Source: a virus
Length of the DNA stretch: 24,700 nt
Direction: 5' to 3' (one strand)
IMG/VR virus record: IMGVR_UViG_3300013126_003818
Coordinates: 1 to 24,700 of that record
The notes under the pieces were generated by a model. That model was not told the DNA's origin. It saw only the letters and a program-made list of their open reading frames with translations, and did not search any database. The position numbers were made by a program, and so were the translations under genes. Shown piece by piece: positions 15,341-24,300 of this stretch. Positions within the stretch are counted from its first letter, which is position 1; each line of letters opens with the position of its first letter.

Positions 15341-18300
15341 GCAGATGAAAAGGGGCAGATGCCGATCATCCCGATGCACGGCATGGGAATGCCGATGATG
15401 TCACAGGTTCCGAGAATCGTGGTTGTTGCAGCACCACAAGGGGGCGCAGATGAATCAAGCGAGGGCGACCCGTTTGCAGAAGGAATGTCGCAAGAACTTT
15501 CCGAGCCAGACAAGAATGCATTACAGGCAGAACTTGCTGAGCGCACTAGTTCCAAGATTGAGATATTGAACGCAACCGAGAACAGCGTTGTATTCAGGCG
15601 CACTACGACCGATGGTCAAGCGTCCATGTACAGACTTCCGTATCATCGTGAGGGAAACCAGTACATGTTCGGCAAGCCCGAACCCTATGCGGTTGATGCA
15701 CCAAAGCCACAGCCAATGCAGAACATTGAGCAGAAACCCGGTGCACCGGTCGTCGTTCCAAACGGTGGCATTGCGTATCGCAACGACGATCAACAGGAAA
15801 TGTTGACAATGTTTGGTGGTCCGGTCGAATCGCCGTTCGGCAAATCAGAGATATCCCACTTGATTGAATTGCCAGAATTTTATATGGCAAGCGCAAGAGA
15901 TTTCGTAAATCCAGTTTTGCGTCATCACAAATTAGTAGGACGACCAAGCGCTAAGGGAATTATTATTGATGGTGTTTTGACGGCGAATGCACTTGATGCA
16001 CTCCAGAACGCAGTGAAGGCACTTGGTGCAACAATCGGTCAAATTGGCGGAAACATCGGTCAGGCAATCGGAAGAATTCGTGACCTCGCCCAAACGTTCA
16101 ACCCCTATGCACTTGACGGCGACGGCGACGGTTTCGTCCAAGACGGCAGCCCATTCATGCGACCATATATCCCGATTAAGAAGCCTGGTTTTGATCTACC
16201 CGATGTTCGTGGGCGAAAAAGAAGTGGCGACAAGTTGTTGGATAAGCCACGACCTACACCTGCTTTACCAAAAGATGGAAAAAAATGGACTCCGGCTCAA
16301 CGTCAAGAAGCACTCCTTGGTGGTTTGATAGAACCAGAGACACGGGAAGATGTTGCATTCCTCGCCAACAAGCGGCCAGAAAATGAAGGAATTGCCAAAT
16401 ACTGGGATATGTCCGAGGCGGATCTCACCAAAGAAGGCAACAAACTCATCAATGCTCGCAAGCAATCTGCCGGCACAGAAAAAGAAAAAATTGATGAAGA
16501 GCTGTTGAAGGTTTCTCACGAATTCCAGCGTCGCGCTTCATATGCCGAAACATTCGGTCAAGACTTTGTTCCGCCCGCAAAACGAGAAACGCCGAAACCG
16601 GATTTAGTGCCTGTTGACATAACACAAAATGAAAGCATTAGGCGAATGCTTGGTGCTCCAAAATCAAACATACCTCGAACGGACGAGGGGTTTGCATCTC
16701 GCTACGACCAATACGTTGACAAGTTTGATGCATTGATTGAGCAGATGGAACTTGATCCATCTACTAAGTGGAGCGATCTTGACGAAGATTCACAAATTGA
16801 GTTCATCAAAGAACTTGATTACGACTACATGTACGACGTTCACGGGAATCTTGGCGACGACGGAATCCAAGAGGCAATGGAAAGCGGTGAATACGATGAC
16901 GCAATTGCCGAGTTTGCAGAAGATGTATGGAACACAATTGGTGAGGAAAAGAAACTTGCCGCAGACAAAGAGCGTCGTCAATTGGATCAAGAAGAGTCAG
17001 AAGACCCAAGAAACATTGCCAATGCAGAAGAAGCCGCAAGAATTGAACGAGAAGAATTGGATATGGAGGCTGAGGCACAGGATGAGATTGAGCGTCGTCA
17101 ATTGGCTCGGGAAGAATCAGAAGACCCAAGAAACATTGCTGATGCAGAAGAGGCCGCAAGAATTGAACGAGAAGAATTGGAATATGAGAGAACTGTGGAG
17201 CGTTTCCGTCCATCCATGGCTGAGTTGGCTATGGAGGCTGAGGCAGAGGATGAGATTGATGGCGCACTAGAAAGATATGTTGGCGAACTGCCGTTTGATG
17301 AGGACGACGATGATCCTGATTCTTGGGAAGAACGATGGGGACCTTCTAGTCCAATTGATGGCGAGGATTACATTGAACTTGACCAAGACGAGGACAGGAT
17401 GCGCGGCCTCGCCTCTCGTGGCGAAGATGTTGCATGGGAAAAGCTAACGAACGAAGAACAGTCCCTTGTTGAACAAGAGTATTATGAAAACATAGGTGGG
17501 CCACGCCCCGGTGATCGTGATTATGACTCAAGTGCGGCTCAAAGTTATTACGAACAAAATCCAGATATATGGGATTTCTCTGCCAATCGCAGCGAACCAT
17601 TTGGTTTTGCTAGTCGTGACGACGATGGAGAGGTAAAACAGTCAAAACTTGACGAGATGGTAGAGGATGTCAAAACAAAACTAATTGCTGAACTTGAAAC
17701 TGCCGACCCAGCAACATGGAAGCCATCGTGGCGCAACGATTCACTCCCGGTCAATCCAACCACTGGCAAGCCGTACAGAGGCTTCAATGCATTCTGGTTA
17801 ATGTTGCGCACGAGCAACGAAAATTACAGCACTGGCAGATTTGCTGGTTTCAACCAACTTAAAGCACGTGGCGCTCAAGTTCGCAAAGGCGAAAAGGGTG
17901 TTCCTATTTTGCGCCCACAATTGGTCAAGAAAACAGACGATGACGGAAATATAAAAGAGTTTGTCGTTTTCCGTGGAACAACAGTATTCAATATTGATCA
18001 AACAGACGGCGGAGATGAAGCACTTAGGGCAATCCCGGCTGACCTTCCAGAAGAGCAACGAATAAAAATTCTTGAAGCCACAATTGCCGATCTTGGCGTC
18101 AATGTCGTTACGGACAACATGCGTGGCCCACATTATTCACCTACCGGTGATTATGTATCAATGCCCGATTTTTCTAAGGGAACTGGTGCTCTTGAATGGA
18201 ACTCATCGCTGGCACATGAAACCATCCATTGGACTGGAGGCGCATCGCGTCTCAACAGACCAAGTGTTGCAAATTATTCAAATGACAGCAAAACTCGGGC

Positions 18301-21300
18301 ATACGAAGAACTTGTCGCCGAAATTGGCTCAGCCATGTTCCTCGCTGCGCACGGAATTGATGCTCCATTTAGAGAAGACCATGCTCCCTACATCAAGGGC
18401 TGGGTATCGCTACTGAAAGATGATCCGGATGCGCTTTCTCGCGCATTCAAGGATGCAACAGCAGCAATTAACCACATCCTTGAAAAGTCACCAAATCTTC
18501 GCAAGTTGTTCGGCGGTTCTGACGGTGGCAAAAAGGCACCAGAGGTAGATGCACCAAATCTGGTTGGAGCCGCAGTTAACTCTTCGGAAGGTTTTGCCTC
18601 ATTGCATAGAGTTCGCACACCTCGTAGCAAAGCATTGGGTGGCATTCTCTACGATGACTCCTCTCGTGAATTAATGGTTGGCTTCTTGAAGGGCAAATCT
18701 TGGGACGATGCACCCCCTAGGGATAGGGACACTTTTATTGACCGAGCAGAAGCCATTCTTACCGATGGCAATCGATCACCGTCAGCATCTCAAATAAATG
18801 ACTATGCAGAAGAACTTTATGACGATGCTCGCGACATTGGCTGGTATGTCTACTCAGATGTGGACATGACAGAGGTTGAAGAACTTGCCATTGCGCGAAG
18901 CAAGGGAAAGCACATCAATGCCCTTAAGAAATTGAAAAAGGCGCGAAAAGCAACCGATGAAGATCAATTCAACTTCTTTGGTCGTGATGAAAGAATACAA
19001 GATGTATCTTCATCAAAAATGAATGATGGATTCGCATCTCGTGGTCCACGGGAGCCACAAGAAGGTCTGCGTCGTCACAAATTAATGCCAGCAGAAATTC
19101 GCGGGAAGATACCAAAACTCGACTCAACAGAAGAAGTGCCCACAGATGAAAAGATTTTGGCAGTAAAGTTTTTCTCACCTTATTCTAATTGGACTTGGTA
19201 TGGCGTTGAGTTTGATGGCGAAGATATGTTCTTCGGTTATGTGGAGGGGTTTGAAAATGAGTGGGGCTATTTTTCTCTTGATGAACTCGCCAAGACCCAA
19301 TTGGGCGGAATGGTTCCTGCTGTTGAACGCGACACCAGTTTTAGACCGACAAAGTTCGGCGATCTCAACAAGGCAGACGGTTTTGCATCTACGGGGGGCA
19401 AGAGACTTGGCATTGAGCCAAACTACGCCGATCCTACTTGGGTAGATGAAACTCAGCGAAGAATCTTGAGGCAAAACACCGATTGGGGCAGTTTGTCGTA
19501 TGACGACCAAATCGATTGGGCGAATTCATTCCTTCAAGAATTCATTGAAGAAAATGATATGGGGCACGACCTAACCGATTTAATGAATGGTCGTCGCTTG
19601 AACACCAGACCAGACATTGGTTTGTTGAACTATGCCGAAAGCGCTTATGCCCGCATGTCCGATGCCCACATGGCTAGGCGAGCACAGTTCGGCGATGAAG
19701 ATGGATTTGCTTCTGTCGGTCGTCGAACCAGACGACTTGGCATACAACCAAGCGAGGCCGTGGATTATGTGGCTTACGACCCAGAATCAGAAAGTTTGTT
19801 CGTTGCCTATAAGCGAGAAGATGGTCGCGGGGATATGTATGTTTACGAAGGTGTCAGCATGGATGATGCCATTGCTCTTGAAAATGCGCCAAGTGCAGGC
19901 AGGGCGATAAACGACATCAAGCGCCGCAAGAACGTGCGCAAGGCCACATCGGAGGAGGTTGTGGGACTTTCCCGTACCGACGAGGAACGGTTGCTTCAAG
20001 CAATTGATGCAACCGATGCCGCCGCTGCGAAATTGCAGAAAGCCAAATTGGACGAAGTTGCATCCTCTCTGGTGGGCCTGTATGACCCGCCGAAGACGAA
20101 TGTCATGTTTGACGATGATGCCCCCGACGGCGCTCCGCAACTCCTTGTTGGCAGGAGAGAGAATGAGTCGCAGTTCAGGGTTGAGTACGATCCCGATGCC
20201 CGTGAATATGTGGTCACAGCTCAGTATTGGGATCGTGGCGATAGGGAAACGCCAGGAATGTGGGAAGACCTATACTCGGCGCGGTTTGACAATCTTCCGG
20301 ACGCCGTCGAGGAAGTAAAAAGTGGCCTGCTTGCAAGAGAGGCAGACGATGATGCAGAAGCAAAACTTGACCGTGAGTTGGCAGATGTAACACGTGAACT
20401 TGACATGGCTGGTGACGCACCTGGAGTCGAATCTATTGACGTTACATACTCATCGGCACTTACTGCTGTTGACTACAACCCAGCCACAAAGGAAATGCGT
20501 GTCTCGTATAAAGGTGGTGGAACATACATTTATGAGGGTGTTGATGCGGATGAGCTAGAAGCATTTAAGAGGGCTCCGAGCAAAGGTCGCGCCATAAATG
20601 ACATTAAACGCGCACATCCTTTCCGTCAAGATAGTGAGTGGGCCGGAGGCGGCGACGAAGACGGTGGCATAGAAGAGTTTGACGTTCGTGGTTCAGCAGC
20701 GGTTGAGCAAGTTGCCTACGACCCAGAAAAAGAAGACCTTATGGTGATCTATTCCGGCGGCAAAGGCTATGTCTACTCAGGGGTTACCCGAGAAGAAGCA
20801 GATGCTGTTCGCTCAGCATCAAGCAAGGGTCGAGCAATCAATGATGTAAAGAGAACCCACGATGTCCGTAAGTTGACTGGTGAGGATGTTCGGTTCTTCG
20901 GTAGCAAGAAAATGGGCGAATTAACGCCAGACGAAATACGGGATGACAAAGAACTGGATGCAGACGAATTGCGAGTCTTTATTGACGAACAAGAGGGTTT
21001 GCTTGAGGTTATGCGGCTGAACGGTGAATCATCGGACAGACTTGCTCGACAGAAAACAATCATAGATAATGCAAAACGGGATCTATTGGCGAGCGACCCA
21101 GCACCAACTGCAAAACCAAAAATGTTGACCAGTAGGCCGCCCCGTGGTGGCAAGCGAGTCCGCAACCGAAATGTCACCATCGCCATGGAGCAGGGGAAGC
21201 TTGACGAAATAATCGAGGCAGAAGGCAAGAAAATCACCGTTGATCAACTTCGTGATGCCGCTGGCTCCCCGATGGGCAAGTACACCAAGGGGCCACGCAA

Positions 21301-24300
21301 AGGCAAGAACAGAGGTTTTGACACCATAACGGTGCGCGATGCCGATACCGGCGAGTTGCTCCATGCCAACGAAATTCTGTTGACATCGTCGGCAAGTCCT
21401 GGCAGCCCGAGCGCGGCGAACAGAAAGCGTGGCTATATCAGGGCTCGTTCATACGCTGGTCGCCAAGGACACAACATTCTTTCTGATGAAGGTCCAAGCC
21501 TGCGAGGCGAAGGCCGCGGTATGACCGATTACGACAAGCGCGTATATGGTCTTGGCTCAGATGAGAAAAACCGAGAAATTGGTCTTGCATCGCGAGGATA
21601 TCCAATAATTGATGACAACGATGAAGAACTTGGAGACACACCAGAGGTGTCCCCTGCCGACAGGGCGGCATTTGACAGCCTCTCCCTTGAGGAGCAAGCC
21701 AGGAGAATTAGGGAGACAGTTGGTAGAAATGATATTGATGCCCGAGAGAGAGCGATTGACAACTATGCCAATGAGTGGCGTTTCATGGAGTTTGATGGCG
21801 TCGCAGGCGATGACTTTGGCCTCGGGGATGATAATGATATTTCTGATGAAGACGGCTTTGCCTCAACTGGTGGTCGCGTCAGAGAGCGCGGTAGTCGTGT
21901 CGGCGAAGACATAAATGATTTCCGCAGATACCTTGACTCAGAATACGGCGAGTACTTCATGGAGTACACCCAAATGGATGACGAGGAACTCAAGCAAACC
22001 TTAATGACTCGTTACCGAATGAGCCGTGGTGAAGCACGTGACCTTGCAAGACAGATTCGTAGAGATGAGAACTACTACTACGACCTGTGGGAGAAAGAAG
22101 ACCTTCGACTCAACGATCTTGACGCCCTCGGTTATGACAGCGACGACGGCTTCGCCTCAGCTGGCGAGGAGATAGAAGAGATAGTAAGCGACTTTGATTG
22201 GAATGTCAGCAGACTTGATGATGGTTCAATCGTTTGGACGACTGGCGATGAGTATGGCGAGGATCTTGAGAACAATGGCGACATTGGGTTTGTTGGAAAG
22301 ATAACCAAGCGCCCCGACGGCAAATACGAGTCATCTTGGTACACCCAGCAACTCAGCAATGCGGCACCTGGTAACGGATGGGATGATCCAGGCTATTCTG
22401 GTGATGTCGAGATAGAGGAGGAGGGTGGCGGTGTGTTTGACACACTTGCCGAGGCGGCCAACGATGCCAATCCCGACAACGTCGGAAAATACAGCGAAGA
22501 CACTGGCCGCGACATTGACCCGAGAGACATGGAATATCTCGGTGGAGGAAGGTACCGAGAGAGAGGCTTCGCCTCGCGCGGCGGCAGAGACGGCTTCGCC
22601 TCCGGCATGCCCGGTGATGGCGAACGACTCATGCGTGGGGCGAACAGGGACTTCACGGCAGATGAGTTCTCCCCCAGCGAATACAGAATGGCAATGAGTG
22701 GGCTGAAGAAAGCGAGAGAAGGCACCAGAGAAATCACCAAGAACGAGAATGCGGCAATCCAGAAACTCGCCCGCCTCTATCGTGCGAGATCAAGCACGAC
22801 CCCGCAACAACAAGAGGCGATAAACGATCTGATGAAGGATGTGAATAAATATCAGATGGGTCAACTTGGCTGGTTTGGCGGAAGCGACGGCTTCGCTTCA
22901 CGCGGCGATGGCTTCGCCTCGCGTGGTATGCCAGATTGGTTTGACCAAACGAGCTACGAATACCCATGGGAAGAACTTTCGGATGGACAACAAGAGGATG
23001 TCATGGACGCTGTTGGGCAGCAATACGTCTATGAAGAACTTGGACTAGGAGATGACGAAGGCATTGATTGGTTGGAAAGCAATTACGACGATGACGGGTT
23101 GAGGGAGTTCGCGCAAACACAGTACGAGAAAGCCCAACAGGATAGGCTCGCCCAAGACATAGATGCCTACGATGCCCAGCAGGATGGGCGGCTTGACGGT
23201 TTCGCCTCGCGCCGTTACGACCCCACGGTGAATCTCGCCCCCGAAGAGTTTGTTGGGTACGGGATTGAACGTTACGGCAATTTCTTCAAAGAAGAATTAA
23301 TTGATGATTTGGAAACCCTCCGCAATTATGACCGAGACGAAGCAGAACGAATTGCCAACTACTGGGAGCAAAGTGATGCTCTTTGGGATGAGTATTTAGG
23401 GGATGCAATTGGCGACATGGAGGGTGACGTGCGTCGTGCATTCTCTCTTGCCGCAGACAGAGCCTACGAGGATTACCTCAGCGGCTTGGAAGACTCCGAT
23501 GGCTTCGCCTCGCGGACTAAACCAAATACCAACAACATGGGTTATGGTCCAATGGATGACGAATATTGGACTGTCAGCAATGATGGCAAACGACTTACGG
23601 GAACAGATGCCGGACGAAACACAGAATGGATTATTAATTTCAACGATCAGGGGGAATACGAAGTCTATGGCATTTTTGACCTTGGATCTGACGAAAGTTT
23701 CACCTATGACTTTGGAGTTGACCAAAGTTATGACCGCTTAGATGACGCCAAACGATTCGTTGAAAATTTCGAAGAAGACGATGAAGACTTCCAGCCATCG
23801 GATTCAGACATCTTTGCAGAACAAGAGATGATGGATGACTTTAGAGATTCCGATGGCTTCGCATCGCGCGGCGACGACAAGGGCGAGGATGGCTTTGCCT
23901 CACGTGGACCCACCCAACTTCGATTTATGGAGCTTAACAAAACCGAAGATTGGTCTGACCTCAGCGAAGCAGAGCAACAAGAGTGGATTGACGAACTTGA
24001 ACAAGATGGTGCATTTGAGTCGGGTGCCACCCCCAAAGAGATAAGCAACATAGCGCAAGACACATGGAATGATAGAGCAGCGGAACAGAAAGCCTTCGTG
24101 TCTGAAGAAATTATGAAAACGCTTTCAGCACTACAAGAGGTTCTTAAGGGCGAGCCAGACGAATTACTGGATATGTATTCGATTGACGACCTAGCATTCA
24201 TTCAAATTGAGGAACTGATTGACAACCCATTTTCGACCGACAGCACCGATTATCGGGAAGGACTCGAACTTCTTGATGCTCTCCGGAACAGGGTCAATAG

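Noticed and set aside
16737-17270. 177-residue plus-strand frame overlapping the giant gene, with internal repeats
   Set aside because: It is out of frame with the giant protein; its repeats come from the 120-bp duplication. No ribosome site was noted and composition is not protein-like.
20773-21237. Long minus-strand frames (154, 157 and 115 residues) opposite the giant gene, here and at 23728-24201 and 22393-22740
   Set aside because: Ser/Arg/Pro-rich mirrors of acidic coding sequence. The plus-strand frame carries recognisable domains, so these are shadows.
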